Source: Apostichopus japonicus
Lineage: Eukaryota > Echinodermata > Holothuroidea > Aspidochirotida > Stichopodidae
Reading direction: 5' to 3'
DNA length: 64,000 bases
NCBI RefSeq assembly: GCF_037975245.1
Contig: NC_092579.1
Location: 18,351,678 to 18,415,677 of the forward strand
The notes under the pieces were generated by a model. That model was not told the origin of the DNA and did not search any database. It was given only the letters and a program-made list of their open reading frames with translations. This document shows positions 39,501 through 48,917 of the stretch, one piece after another (the stretch's first letter is position 1; every line of letters begins with the position of its first letter). The position numbers and the translations under genes are program-made.

Positions 39501-40391
39501 AGGATCAACAACTTTTTAGTTAAGCAGTGAGTACAGGTTAACCTTTCCCTGCCAAGGTTACGCAGTCGAAATTGCTGAGGTTTTAAGATATCAAGAAGCT
39601 CATCACTTCGTCCACATTTACAATTAAGAACTTGGCAAACAGTTGCCAATATTAACGTCGCTAATCTGGTTATTGCAGAGGTGGGTTGCCCTCTGGAGTA
39701 GAACCTCCTACTCATGAATAATGCATAAGAGCTCTACCAGGCAAGCTTCTGTGCTCATGATCAGTTGGCTCTAGATAGATGGTGGGAACATCTACCCTTT
39801 AGAATCCAACAAGGGCCATTTGGAAACGGTTCCTTGATAAAATGTTTTTATCCTCTCCATGAGGGAGAAGACGTAATAAAGTAAATGGCGGGTGAGACAT
39901 ACGTCATGTCTGCTTCTTATTTGTCCGGTAAATCGGTTTCAAACTTGACTACAATAACAATGCTCTGTGTTACCATTTTAATATAGAGTACATCGGACAA
40001 ATGTTGTGTTTCCTTCTTTAAATTAAAGTTATGATTCAGTATAAATCCATGTCAAGTTCTCTTCAGCTGTAACATTTATTTTGAAAACTACTTTCTTGAG
40101 TTGGCTATCACTTGCTTCATACATAGTGCATATATTTAGCATGTTCTTTCTATCATGTATTGCAATAACTGATCTTGTGTTTATTTGTCTTACCCTTGTT
40201 TACATTAGTTTCATTAATTTATTGATTGAGTAATTGATATATATTTTCTGATTTTGCTTTGACCACTTTTATCCTTGTATTGCTCTGTATGTATCTTATA
40301 TTTGTACTCTGTATGATTTTACTTAAGACCCATTTAAAGTGCTTGAGTAATTCTTTTATGTAAAGAGCTATATAAATAAATAAACATATAT

Positions 40392-40431
<40 letters not shown>

Positions 40432-41321
40432 TCATTTTTGATCAGGGTCTCTTTGCCAGAAGAAGACAATTTCTACTAACGGAAGGTCCCCATCTCTATT
40501 ATGTGGATCCAGAGAATATGGTACTGAAAGGGGAGATCCCATGGTCACGGCAGCTCAGAGTTGAAGCCAAAAACTTTAAAACATACTTTGTGCACACAGT
40601 GAGTAGAAAGATGATATTTTATGCCAGTTTTAAAGCGGAAATTCAATGAAGCTTTTGTAGATCATATCTTTGTGTAACGATGTACAGATTATGTGAGAGA
40701 CATATTTCGGGGGGTTTATTCGGTTAATTGTTTGATACTTTATGACCCCCTTCCCGTCACAGTGCAATAACTAATCTTATGAATATCATATCGATGATAT
40801 GATTTTATCTGGGGTCCCGTTGGAAAATGCTATGTAAGATGGACAAATTGCTACTACCATAGACAACAGCAAAGATGTGTAGCTGGTCGTGTGCACTGAA
40901 CCGTACCATTTTGAATATTCTATTTTGGAACTGTTGCAAAATTAAATCATAATTGCTGCACAAAATGTAAACACAACATTACCCCCATGATATCCAACTT
41001 CGTTTTCCAAATGTAATGTCTTAGCATATCTTGAAATTAAACAGAAACAAAGGGGGACGGGGGGGGGGGGACTTATTTGGCCATTAATGCACCCGTGACC
41101 TGTTTGAATACCGCAACAAATCCAAATAACCAATCAAGAATGTAGAAGAATGTTAGGTTTTAATCCACACATGCTAAATGATGCATCTTTTTCTTTTTCA
41201 TTTGCAGCCTAACCGAACCTACTACTTGATCGACCCAGAAGGCAATGCAAATGTCTGGTGTACGGCAATCGAAGAGATGTACAGGTATACATACCAAGAG
41301 CAAAGAGAAAGTCAGCAATAA
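21165..41321 (+). CDS. PDPK1: PDPK1, 3-phosphoinositide-dependent protein kinase 1 (11 exons, 5' incomplete)
   Basis: Joined exons: 21165-21521, 25164-25206, 26895-27032, 30210-30354, 33534-33631, 36350-36425, 37631-37796, 38556-38726, 39118-39348, 40446-40598, 41208-41321. All junctions use GT-AG and keep one frame of 563 codons plus TAA. Counting from the first visible codon: Ser/Pro-rich N-terminus 1-104; kinase about 105-375 with glycine loop GEGSYSEV (113-120), catalytic Lys135, alpha-C Glu154, HRD Asp229, DFG Asp247 and activation-loop Ser265 in [10 protein letters not shown]; linker about 376-460; PH domain about 460-560 with basic residues Lys473, Arg480 and Arg482. The family phosphorylates the activation loop of AGC kinases (AKT, S6K, SGK, PKC), and its PH domain recruits it to PtdIns(3,4,5)P3 at the plasma membrane. 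Nothing looks broken. The first exon with the start codon is unassigned. Confidence 0.97.
21522..25163. other. PDPK1 intron 1 (3.6 kb)
   Basis: Phase 0. Holds many CTGTAC/GTACAG motifs, a CTCTCTCT-AAGG-GAGAGAGAG hairpin (about 23648-23670), an imperfect TATATTATAATTA repeat (24030-24110) and a C/T tract leading into the acceptor at 25163. No coding sequence. Confidence 0.85.
25164..25206 (+). CDS. PDPK1: PDPK1 micro-exon: end of glycine loop and beta-2/beta-3
   Basis: A 43-bp exon, too short to stand out alone. Acceptor CTGTTGCAG, donor GCAA|GTAAGT. It encodes [14 protein letters not shown] and the first base of the Ile codon preceding the catalytic Lys. It is required to join GEGSYSE to IKILEKRH, which fixes both boundaries. 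Confidence 0.95.
25207..26894. other. PDPK1 intron 2 (1.7 kb)
   Basis: Phase 1. A third of it is the 30-bp minisatellite at 25928-26471. G-rich direct repeats follow (AGGCCAACAGGAAAAGGGGT, twice, 26673-26735). Confidence 0.9.
25928..26471. repeat. 30-bp minisatellite, about 18 copies
   Basis: The unit is close to CCCATAAGTACAACCCCTGA followed by TTAGGTTATT, with point changes between copies and one short irregular unit near 26366. Lies within PDPK1 intron 2. Confidence 0.95.
26895..27032 (+). CDS. PDPK1: PDPK1 exon: catalytic Lys, alpha-C and PIF-pocket region
   Basis: Acceptor CCTTTCAG, phase 1 at both ends. Encodes Lys135, the alpha-C helix with Glu154, and [17 protein letters not shown]. 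The donor is the non-consensus AT|GTATCC. It is accepted because it restores the Tyr codon of EKLYFGLS across the junction, whereas read-through gives unrelated sequence and a stop. Residues lining the PIF pocket are kept (Lys139, Ile142, Ile143, Arg155, Gln174, Leu179), with Asp148 where human PDK1 has Val124. Confidence 0.95.
27033..30209. other. PDPK1 intron 3 (3.2 kb)
   Basis: Phase 1. Contains G-runs at 27655-27667 and 28248-28266, C-rich 28873-28898 and G-rich 29922-29944. No coding sequence supported. Confidence 0.85.
30210..30354 (+). CDS. PDPK1: PDPK1 exon: hinge to catalytic-loop HR
   Basis: Acceptor TTTTTCCCAG, donor CACAG|GTAAGA, entering in phase 1 and leaving in phase 2. Encodes the hinge and alpha-D region ([12 protein letters not shown]) through GIIH, ending two bases into the HRD Arg codon. 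Confidence 0.97.
31360..31477. repeat. about 33-bp tandem repeat, 3-4 diverged copies
   Basis: Repeats of AACAAGTACGAT-AAGTGAACAGTTGT type (AACAAGTACGATGACGTGAA, then ACTACAATTACGTGAACACT, then CAAGTTTGATTAAGTATACA). Confidence 0.65.
32125..32310. repeat. TACGTA-rich quasi-palindromic cluster
   Basis: TACGTAATAATACTACGTA occurs exactly twice (32129 and 32172). About ten TACGTA or CGTACG palindromes are packed into 190 bp together with ATGCATTA and TATGTGATA blocks. Confidence 0.8.
32334..32490. repeat. direct duplication of a 60-70-bp block
   Basis: TTTGACCATGTCCTCTCTAG followed by AGCTTCATA and GTATTCCTAATGTT appears at 32334 and again at 32415. The second copy carries a small insertion. 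Confidence 0.9.
33534..33631 (+). CDS. PDPK1: PDPK1 exon: catalytic loop and DFG
   Basis: Acceptor CTGTTTTGCAG, donor AAAGAAG|GTAAAA, phase 2 in and phase 1 out. Encodes [17 protein letters not shown] and TDFGTAKIL, so catalytic Asp229, Lys231, Asn234 and metal-binding Asp247 are all present. Confidence 0.97.
33778..33847. repeat. 12-bp G-rich minisatellite, about 6 copies
   Basis: GGGGAGAGGGGT repeated head to tail, about 150 bp after the exon 5 donor. The G-runs suit G-quadruplex formation on the + (RNA-sense) strand. Confidence 0.95.
35925..36128. repeat. 48-49-bp tandem repeat, about 4 copies
   Basis: Units begin GAGAGATGTGTAGGTTTGGT, continue GAATAG...CA, and end in ATATGTACACTGTAG. 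Four copies plus a partial fifth. Confidence 0.9.
36350..36425 (+). CDS. PDPK1: PDPK1 exon: activation loop
   Basis: Acceptor TACCCCACAG, donor AAAAG|GTCAGT, phase 1 in and phase 2 out. Encodes [17 protein letters not shown]. Ser265 matches the autophosphorylated activation-loop Ser (Ser241 in human) and the APE-type motif reads SPE, both typical of PDK1. Confidence 0.97.
36426..37630. other. PDPK1 intron 6 (1.2 kb)
   Basis: Phase 2. AT-rich, with a few repeats of TTTTGATATTC type near 36770-36835. No other feature seen. Confidence 0.8.
37631..37796 (+). CDS. PDPK1: PDPK1 exon: C-lobe alpha-F to alpha-H
   Basis: Acceptor CTTTCTACAG, donor CTCCTG|GTAAGG, phase 2 in and phase 0 out. Encodes [20 protein letters not shown] and [20 protein letters not shown], ending DLVEKLL. 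The conserved alpha-F Asp is Asp288. Confidence 0.97.
37797..38555. other. PDPK1 intron 7 (0.76 kb)
   Basis: Almost wholly occupied by the 17-bp minisatellite. Acceptor CTATTTCAG. Confidence 0.9.
37910..38463. repeat. 17-bp minisatellite with 177-bp higher-order repeat
   Basis: The basic unit is AAGTAGGAGACTGTATC with many variants. A block starting at 38078 is repeated almost unchanged from 38255, giving a 177-bp higher-order unit. Confidence 0.95.
38556..38726 (+). CDS. PDPK1: PDPK1 exon: end of kinase domain and linker
   Basis: Phase 0 at both ends, 57 codons, donor AAT|GTAAGT. Encodes [33 protein letters not shown] and the start of the acidic linker. The RLG motif and HPFF end the C-lobe, as usual for AGC kinases. 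Confidence 0.97.
38727..39117. other. PDPK1 intron 8 (0.4 kb)
   Basis: Phase 0. No distinct feature apart from splice sites. Confidence 0.85.
39118..39348 (+). CDS. PDPK1: PDPK1 exon: linker and start of PH domain
   Basis: Acceptor GGCTGATGCAG, donor AGGAAG|GTAAGA, phase 0 at both ends, 77 codons. The linker contains a charged coiled segment ([20 protein letters not shown]) leading into [13 protein letters not shown] of the PH domain. Lys473 aligns with the phosphoinositide-binding Lys465 of human PDK1. An internal CAG|GTAACA at 39203 resembles a donor, but its use would shift the frame. Confidence 0.96.
39349..40445. other. PDPK1 intron 9 (1.1 kb)
   Basis: Phase 0. Its last part is a retroposon-like tail and a (TTTA)n run that reaches to about 13 bp from the acceptor. 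Confidence 0.85.
40300..40433 (+). repeat. L2/CR1-like retroposon 3' tail plus (ATTT)n
   Basis: ACCCATTTAAAGTGCTTGAG, then GAGCTATATAAATAAATAAA, then about ten copies of ATTT. It resembles the inverted tail at 20362-20525. Confidence 0.55.
40446..40598 (+). CDS. PDPK1: PDPK1 exon: PH domain core
   Basis: Acceptor TTTTTGATCAG, donor CACACA|GTGAGT, phase 0, 51 codons. Encodes [20 protein letters not shown] and LKGEIPWS, ending NFKTYFVHT. Arg480 and Arg482 of the ARRR cluster correspond to the PtdIns(3,4,5)P3-binding Arg472 and Arg474 of human PDK1. Confidence 0.97.
40599..41207. other. PDPK1 intron 10 (0.6 kb)
   Basis: Phase 0. G-run at 41054-41069, acceptor CATTTGCAG. Nothing else seen. Confidence 0.85.
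41208..41321 (+). CDS. PDPK1: PDPK1 last coding exon: PH domain C-terminal helix
   Basis: Encodes [18 protein letters not shown] and the C-terminal helix [19 protein letters not shown], then TAA at 41319-41321. The length after the conserved Trp is close to that of vertebrate PDK1, so the end is natural. The stop codon sits inside AATAAA. Confidence 0.97.
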   Translation, partial: PNRTYYLIDPEGNANVWCTAIEEMYRYTYQEQRESQQ

Positions 41322-44300
41322 AGACAGTATCCAGAGACTTCTCTCTCCTTCGTCTCAAAAAGTCCTCAGCCAAGCTGGTCAAAGCCAAACTTTATATGAT
41401 CGACCCCTCTCGCAAGCTCTACTCTCAGCAGACTATAAAGGAATCCATGTATGAATTAATCATTCATTGACTGTCAATCTATGAACATTCATGATTGACT
41501 GTAAGGGAGGACCGAGGCTTTTACCTGTCGTCACCCTGTTTAAAACATTCGACCCTGGCAGAGTGATGTGTCTGATGGGAGAGGTGATCAGAATGCAAAT
41601 TTGGCAGATGCCGCCAGAAAAAGCAGAATCGAGAGTTTATTTCTTCGTCGGAAAGGACAACTTAAAGTTGTATACAGTACACGTATGAAGGTCAACCGTG
41701 CAACCTTGGGAGATCTTTTTCTCCAGTAGGGATGCCCGAAGACAACTTAAATTGGTATATAAAATGTTCAGCTGTAAAAACTTTGTTCCATGCAACTTGA
41801 GATGCATGACAATGCTAAAGGAATGTCATCAACACTTCCTCTAAAAACATGTTCTGTAGAGATGTGGTAATATCATCGGTATATTCAAGGTTTGTCACTT
41901 ACCTGCCAGTTATTATTGGAGTTTACAAACATTTAGCCTAAGAAGGGGGAAGCAAGTATTGATGGGGGGGGGGGGTAGTGGGAGAGGTGGGGGAGGAGGG
42001 CTGATGTACTCTTGTACTGTTGACTCATGGGGATTATTTGTCACATTTGTAGCCTTCATGTGTGCCCCTTACTTTGTTAAAGTTAGGGGACTTTGCAAAG
42101 AATTTTATTTGAGAAAATTGATACAACTTGAAACCATGATGAGCAAATATTGAGATTTGCTCTGAACAGCACTAGAAAGTGTGTGAAATGGCAGTTTGAA
42201 GTACCTCACAGTAAAAGGACTGCGATGTTTCAAACTTTAGACTGTCAGTCTTAGAGACATTTCTATATTCCAGACAAATTCCTCTATGAAGACTGCTGAT
42301 TGATCCGATCACAATATGAGGCAGTCTAAGAACCTTTAGTAAATATGTACAAGTAGCGAACCGTTTGAAAGTTTGCGGAAAATACGGAAACAAGCTTTAT
42401 CCAAACGTCTTGCACATTAAAACTTACTGTAGGGTCTGTACAAAGGGTATGTGACTTGAGGGTGGCCTGCAAGGTATGTTTATCCCAGAAACAACTTTAA
42501 GTGCTCACATTTTAAAGCTTTATTGCCCCACTGGTGGGAAATGGCAATTAGTTGCATCGCACAACAAATAATTACATACGTTTTGAGACGACTAATTTAC
42601 AAGCATCTCGTGAGATTTCTGTGAAGTATCGGCTATTCTTGTGTGCCATTCTCACTATAGTAACACTCACAGTGCACATTTGGTACTCAGTGAGTGAATA
42701 CTTTGTTCCTCGGGTGGATGGGGAGGGGAGTGGGAGGGGAGGGGCAGGTTAAGATTTTGTTTCATTGGTTACAATTATCTTTCCTTTATACATAGAAATA
42801 GGTGAACAGCAAAGGAGACATAGGGGAACCACACTAGGTCAGTCTAGCATCATCCTGGATGTAGTTCTGGTCTCTACAAAGTTGTTTACATATATGCATA
42901 TATTAAAAGATCGGCAAAGTGTGAAGGTGTATTGTTGTAGTATAATCATTTTGTGATAGTGAACTGCCTTTTAATTTTCATTGCCAATCTTAGCAACAAT
43001 CACACTTGTACCACAGTCAGCCTCATTGGAGGGGTACATTGGCTGGCGGGGTTTTGTGATATGAATTAAAAAAGCTCAGAAACAGTAGACTTGGTTGTTG
43101 CTTTGTTTAACATAGTTTAACTTAGTTACTCCTCCAAGCAAAATTTAAACACCACTTTGAACATTTTTTCTTCTTCAAGAGAGCAACATTTTTTTTTTTT
43201 TTTTTTTTGAGGTTGGGGGGGGCCCAAAAGAAATTGGAAACTCTAGTGTGGTTTTCTTGAAGGACAGTCAAGGTTTTTGACCAGTAAATTCCAAACTCAT
43301 ATTCGAAATGTTGTTCTTGAAAATGGCAGATTCCAGCCGAAATTTCCATCTTTGCTTTACTGTCTGGACAATGTATAGAGAAGTTGGTACTGGTAGTCTA
43401 AAAGGAGCACAAACAGATTCCTGAAACACAATTAGCCTTGTGAATATCTCATAGAGTTATGGTTCTACCACTATTGTTTGACATTTCTTCAAGGTTACAA
43501 AAAAATTAGGCGGTGGACAGTTATCATCAGTGATCGGTATATTTGTGATATGAGGGGGTTTTAATGAATAACCTTCTTCACATTTCTCAGGCCACACTGC
43601 CTATTGCTCAAACAGTCTCTTTTTTACAAGATAGATAAAAACCAGCTGTTGGTTTTGTTATAAACAAACCTCTTGCTTATGATTGGATTGTTGCCTTAGT
43701 TTGATAGCTCTCAGATACTAATGATAGCATCATGACCCAACAAATGCCGCTTGGAATTACTGCGAAGATGAACCTATCTCGGCCAAAAATGTTTGGTTGC
43801 CCCAAGTAGATCGATATAAAACACAGGTGTAAGAATATCATTTAAGAAGAATTTAATTTAATTGTGATCCATCCTTGATTTGATTTTAAGACTTTTCATT
43901 CATTTTTTTTTTTGGTTTTAACTTGTAAAACAGTTTTGTTAATTTTGGAAGCTTAGTTTATAATTGTTCACTCCTGATATTTAAAAGGAATTTCTTATGT
44001 CAATTCAGAAGTTCAAGCAGTTTGAAGTTAGCATGTCATTCAAAGGTTCAAGCTGTTTGAAGTTAGCATCCTTTAGAGATTGGAAGCACCCAACTATTAT
44101 TATTATTATAATTATGATTACCGTTTCTTCATTATGTTTGATGTATTCAAATTACAAATTTAGAGAGTAATGATGTCCAGAAGTGCGTCTCCTTCGGGCG
44201 TACACTCTCTTCAAATTTCCACGATTTTGAGGAATCTTTAACTTTAACTGTCTATTTTTTTCTCCCAGTTTCAAGAGGGAACCCTTTGGATGTTCAATCC

Positions 44301-45030
44301 GTGTTTTTTTTTTTTTTTTTTTTCCTTTGAAAAATGTTGATTTTGTCGGGAATTTTTTTTTCTCCTTTTCTTCTTTAAACGACAATGGACGAAAGGATAG
44401 CGTTTTAATTATTAAGGGATGGAACTTAAGTTATCAGTTCAGTACGTTGTATAGAGCAATTGCTAGATGCCAAAAAAGAAAATATTAAAACTCTCAGTAG
44501 GTAACTTGATATTAGTTTGATATTAGACAAAACCATAAACCAATCGTGTGTTTCTTACTTAGGTTGTGGTGTGGTATTGGACCATTCTGGGTTTTATCAA
44601 TTGATGTAGCTGTTTTGCTGCAGTTTCGTATAAACACATTCAATATATATATATATATAAATACATATACTACGTTCGATGTGGTTGGACAGGATTTATT
44701 AAAAAAGAAGCAGGCTTATTATTAAATATATTGATGTTACAAATATTCATAGCTTAGACGAATAGGCATCATTCAAAATATTACCGATATCTTGAGGTCT
44801 CGACGATCAGTTCCAGAAGCAAAAGTATCGGCCATTTTAAAACATCATCAAATTTATTGGTCCACGGGATTCAATGCTTTCTACAAGGACGGGATTAAAA
44901 TAGGTACCGCAGCCCACTGTAGGCAATCACTCGTTATAAGTCAGGAAATATTAAAAAAAATTGTAAAAATGAATTCTCTGTGCCATCCATCATATTCAGA
45001 ATGAAGCAGGAATTAGATCCCAATGTGCAA
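41322..45030. other. PDPK1 3' UTR and downstream non-coding region
   Basis: The 3' UTR must begin here; its end is not fixed. Short open frames at 41258-41470 and 41491-41688 overlap the stop or follow it and show no domain. Features noted: G-run 41963-41974, T-run 43189-43208 followed by a G-run, T-run 44304-44323, TA run 44646-44658. No other gene. Confidence 0.6.
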
Positions 45031-45470
45031 GTAGGAAGGTACCCATGTATCTGGTTTGGAGGTAGGAAGGTACACATTTAAATACATATTGAAGTAGGAA
45101 GTATTGAAGTAGGAAGATATTGAAGTAGGAAGGTACCAATGTACCTGGTATTGATATAGGAAGGTACCCATGTACCTGGTATTGAAGTAAGAAGGTACCC
45201 ATATATTCGGTTTGGAGGTAGGAAGGTACCCATGTATCTGGTATGGAGGTAGGAAGGTACCCATGTACCTGGTATCAAAGTAGGAAGGTACCCATGTACC
45301 TGGTATTAAAGTGGGAAGGTACCCATGTACCTGTTATTGAAGTAGGAAGGTACCCATGTACCTGGTATCAAAGTAGGAAGGTACCCATGTATCTGGTTTC
45401 AAAGTAGGAAGGTACCCATGTATCTGGTATGGAGGTAGGAAGGTACCCATGTATCTGGTATTAAAAGTGG
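45031..45470. repeat. 31-bp minisatellite, about 14 copies
   Basis: The unit is close to GTAGGAAGGTACCCATGTAC followed by CTGGTATCAAA. One short sub-repeat (GAAGTAGGAAGTATT) lies at 45090-45130. Decayed units extend to about 45710. Its minus-strand frames read GTWVPSYLHTRYM-like repeats, which are not genes. Confidence 0.95.
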
Positions 45471-46622
45471 GAAGCTCTTCACATGATCAATTTTGAAGCA
45501 GGGAGAACCCAAGTTATCTGTTTTGGATTCAGGAATTATATCCCAATGTGATTGGTATTTGTAGCACAGAGATTCCCATGTGATCGTTATGAAACAGGAA
45601 CATAAAGGTTTAATTAATTTGATAATAAAGAAGAAATGTCCCCTCCCCCCCACCCATCCTTCCCCCGTCTGATCATGATTGAAGCAGTCAGGTTACCATG
45701 TGACCGGTTTTGTAGGAGGAGAGATTGATTTAGATCAATCCCTCTTTCAGAATCTTTGTTTTTTTTTTCATTTGACGATGATGTTGTAATAGTTCAAATG
45801 TTACTATAACAGAAAGAAGACAAAAAAATAGAAAAGAAAAGAGATGTGCATTAATATTGATAGTTACTACTCATGGTGGTATTAGCTTGGTTTTGAGTTT
45901 CAAGTTTTTAAATCATTTGAAAACAAACTATAAAAATGAGTGATTTATAATAAAAACTTGGAAGGTAAATGATGAGAAAGTGTGACTTGCAAACAATAGT
46001 TGTATTGTATAGTTTGTAGTCAGTGTATTTATGCTCTCTGTGGTCTGTATGATTTCATGAAATAATGAAAATTTAAAAAAAAAAAAGTGTAAATGTTTTC
46101 TGTTTTTCAGAGATTAACTATCGTATGAATATAATTCTTCATGTATTTGCTATTTGTGACATTTTCAGAAGCCTGAATAGAATTATCTTTGATCAAGTCA
46201 AATGATTTCTTGTATCTTCTTCTTGGTTTTTTGTTTTTTTTTGTCCTTGCGTTTTTTTAAAGAATTTCTGAGCATTGCTCAAAATGGGATCACATTGATC
46301 CAATTAAGGCAATTTTTTGTATGTTTATGCACCGTATGTGTTTGTACCGTAAGTTTAGAGAGTAATTGACCTCATTAATATTCATGAGTGGGTGAGGCTG
46401 ATTTGGAAATCGTCAAAAACAGCTTGTAAACACGATATCTTAACAACCACAAGTTGAAATCAGTGCTCTTCTGATTAACTTGAAATTGCTAGCATGGTTG
46501 GAAGCTGATAGTTTGTACAACATAATTCACAAAATGAAGGTAAATTTAGGTCTTTGGAACGGTTTCTGTCAATTCAATTAAAACACTAGTCTTCGCATAA
46601 CTTGGACATCACAAAAAGGCAG
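45471..46622. other. non-coding, no clear feature
   Basis: Decayed minisatellite units to about 45710, then AT-rich sequence. No gene supported. Confidence 0.5.
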
Positions 46623-46760
46623 AACAAGTTACACTAATTGATGGGGACATTTTGAAGCTTAATAGTATATGTCCCCATAATTCAGCGGTCCGATAACTTG
46701 TTTGCTCACAGTCCAGGATCTATCTTAAAGATTGGACCACCCACCCCCAGCCCCCCCCCC
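46623..46760. repeat. hairpin module of the G/C hairpin family
   Basis: ATGGGGACAT (46641-46650) pairs perfectly with ATGTCCCCAT (46669-46678). An outer AACAAGTTA (46624-46632) pairs with TAACTTGTT (46694-46702). A 14-base C-run follows at 46750. Confidence 0.7.
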
Positions 46761-46840
46761 CCCCACACACGGAAATCAATGCTCAGATTTTCTGCTCAGA
46801 TTTTCAAAGCTAATTTTGGTTAATGGACTACCCACCGAAA

Positions 46841-47069
46841 AGGAGTGTTATGCACGCCGGTGCCTTCCAATCATAAGGTCCCCGGTTCGAGTCACTCCAA
46901 GATTAATATATGTCGTCCAGTTAAAGAGTTGTTGACAATTGACAATTCATAATCATGGACGTTAAATATGAATGTAAGAGACTGACTTCGGTCAGCTTTC
47001 GGCTTTGATAAGCCAATGAGGCTTCTTTGCGAATTCCTGCTTGCAGGAGGATCTAAAATACAATACATG
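46841..47069 (+). mobile_element. tRNA-derived SINE, copy A
   Basis: Carries an RNA polymerase III B-box-like GGTTCGAGTCACTCC in its 5' part and aligns over its whole length with the split copy at 50335-53601. The body has AGAGTTGTTGACAATTGA and AGAGACTGACTTCGGTC. The 3' part is GAATTCCTGCTTGCAGGAGG, ending in AAAATACAATACATG. The A-box region is shortened here. It shows the uninterrupted site (TTTGATAAGCCAATG) into which the LTR element inserted in the other copy. Confidence 0.75.
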
Positions 47070-48198
47070 TAAGTTACTTATATATATATATTTATTTATT
47101 TATATATATGTTGAAATATGGAATATATAAAAACCTATTTTCATAATATAATATGGAGAAATGGAGACTTCAAATCAGGTGCCCGGTTTTGGACACCACC
47201 CTTCAGACTCCAATAAACATGGAAGTTATGGTCGAAATGCTTTGTCTATTTTACTGACAGCAGAAAGTATTCAACTACCCTAAAATGGAACAAAGCAACA
47301 CACTTCTAAAAGTTCTGGAAGTTTTACTTGCTTCTCCCTCGTTCTCTCTCTCTTCACAACGCAGAGCAAGCAAAAATTGATCACACACATACGGCATTGT
47401 AGTCGAGCGCCCTCAATCAGGATCGCTTTGCTTTTCACTACACCTATACAAGAATACGGTTAATCAATGCGTAAGCCTAAGTTTGTTACATTTAATTAGC
47501 TTTACAAGTATCGTGTTTCCAACTTCTGTTAAAATATAAAGACAAACCAAATCAACTGACAAGCAGAATGATGACTCTGGAAGTTGTAAACAAAAGTTAA
47601 ATTATAAGAGCGAAGGATTATATTTTTGCAAAGATGTATGAACGTTTGCATTTCACTTGTTCTTTTTCTTTCCTTCGTTACGAATCAAAATTTAGATTCG
47701 AAAGTTTCTTAAGTGGTATTTAAAAGATTTAGCGTAATTAGCTTCTCCGAACAACAAATTTATAGGTCTAAATTTCAGAAGCGTTTACAATTTATTTTCT
47801 TATGATGTCACAAAACTGTAACCATTACATACCGGTATCATAATATTCACATCTCTCTATACGTAACCACACGGATAAAACGTGTTACATATTGAGGAGT
47901 TTACGTAGCGCACACATCTGCCTTTATATTGTAAAAGACCCTGTAGGATATTTTCTGTGCTTGGGATGTAAATAGTAGTTAATCCCTCAGCAATTACTGT
48001 ATAATTACAGTAGGATTAGTCTAAAATTGTTAGGAAATCGTGTGTTATGTGTCATCCTTTAAAGCAGTACCCACCCCCCCCCCCCGGCATGGATAAAATA
48101 TTGATTACAACATTGCAGCCTAAAGACAAGGGAAGAAAAGATTAAGAAAGAGGAGAAGAAGAAGAAGGAGAGAAAACATAATTTTCATGCAACCAGGG
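47070..48198. other. non-coding, no clear feature
   Basis: A TA/TTTA-rich run at 47080-47110, a C-run at 48075-48086 and AT-rich sequence. No gene supported. Confidence 0.5.
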
Positions 48199-48917
48199 AT
48201 ATATTGACCGAATAGAAAAGCTTCAAAAAACGGTGCAGCCCGAATAATACTAGATGCTACTTATGATGAAAGGTCCAGCGACCTTTTTCAAAGACTTGGA
48301 TGGCATACTTTCAATGAACGTCTTAATATGAAAAGGCTGGTTATGGTATATAAATCACTCCACGGACTTGCCCCGTCTTACATGAAAGAAATGTTTGAGT
48401 ATACTCATGATGTACATACATATGGCCTACGTTCAACTACATCATCTGGGCTCTTTCTAACTGGGGGAAAAACGGAATTCCACAGGAAAAGATTCCCCCC
48501 ACATTGCTGCAAAACAATGGAACGCACTACCAAATGAAATAAAAAATGCAAACAGCTTAAGTAGTTTTAAAAGATTAGTTCAACGTTTTATCAAGAAATG
48601 ACATGTTTTATTGCTCTCCTCGTTTTATTCGAAAGTTTTAGATCAGTAATTGTGTGTTTTTGTTTCTACTGATTTTATACACATTGTATAATTTTAATAT
48701 TAATAATATTCTTATTTCATTTTGATCGTAGTTTAAGAATCTTACTCGCTTTTACTCATTCATAATTTCATATTTCATTTAGCATTTTTAATTTGCAACA
48801 TTTACTTAATTGATATTTATTTATTTTTGTATTGTACGAGGGCCTCGTGGAAGATTAGCTTCGGCTAAACCAGTTACCCTCTCAATATAAAGTTTAATAA
48901 ATAAATAAATGAATTAT
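48199..48917 (+). pseudogene. 3' end of a non-LTR retrotransposon (LINE), decayed
   Basis: Codons from 48232 give the C-terminal tail typical of CR1/L2/Rex-like LINE reverse transcriptases: an AARIIL start, then LFQRLGWHTFNERL, VYKSLHGLAPSYM and LRST. It continues in a second frame with AAKQWNALPNEI and SSFKRLVQRF to TGA at 48599-48601. The frame is broken near 48230 and in the C-run near 48498. The 3' UTR ends in an (AAAT)n tail at 48896-48917, the usual LINE end, so the copy is 5'-truncated. It cannot encode an active enzyme. Confidence 0.85.

Noticed and set aside
41258-41688. Open frames after the PDPK1 stop that might extend the gene
   Set aside because: The PH domain is complete at the stop and the C-terminal length is normal for the family. 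The frames carry no domain.
44996-45653. Minus-strand frames with repeated VPSYLHTRYMGTF
   Set aside because: Translation of the 31-bp minisatellite in three frames; not a gene.
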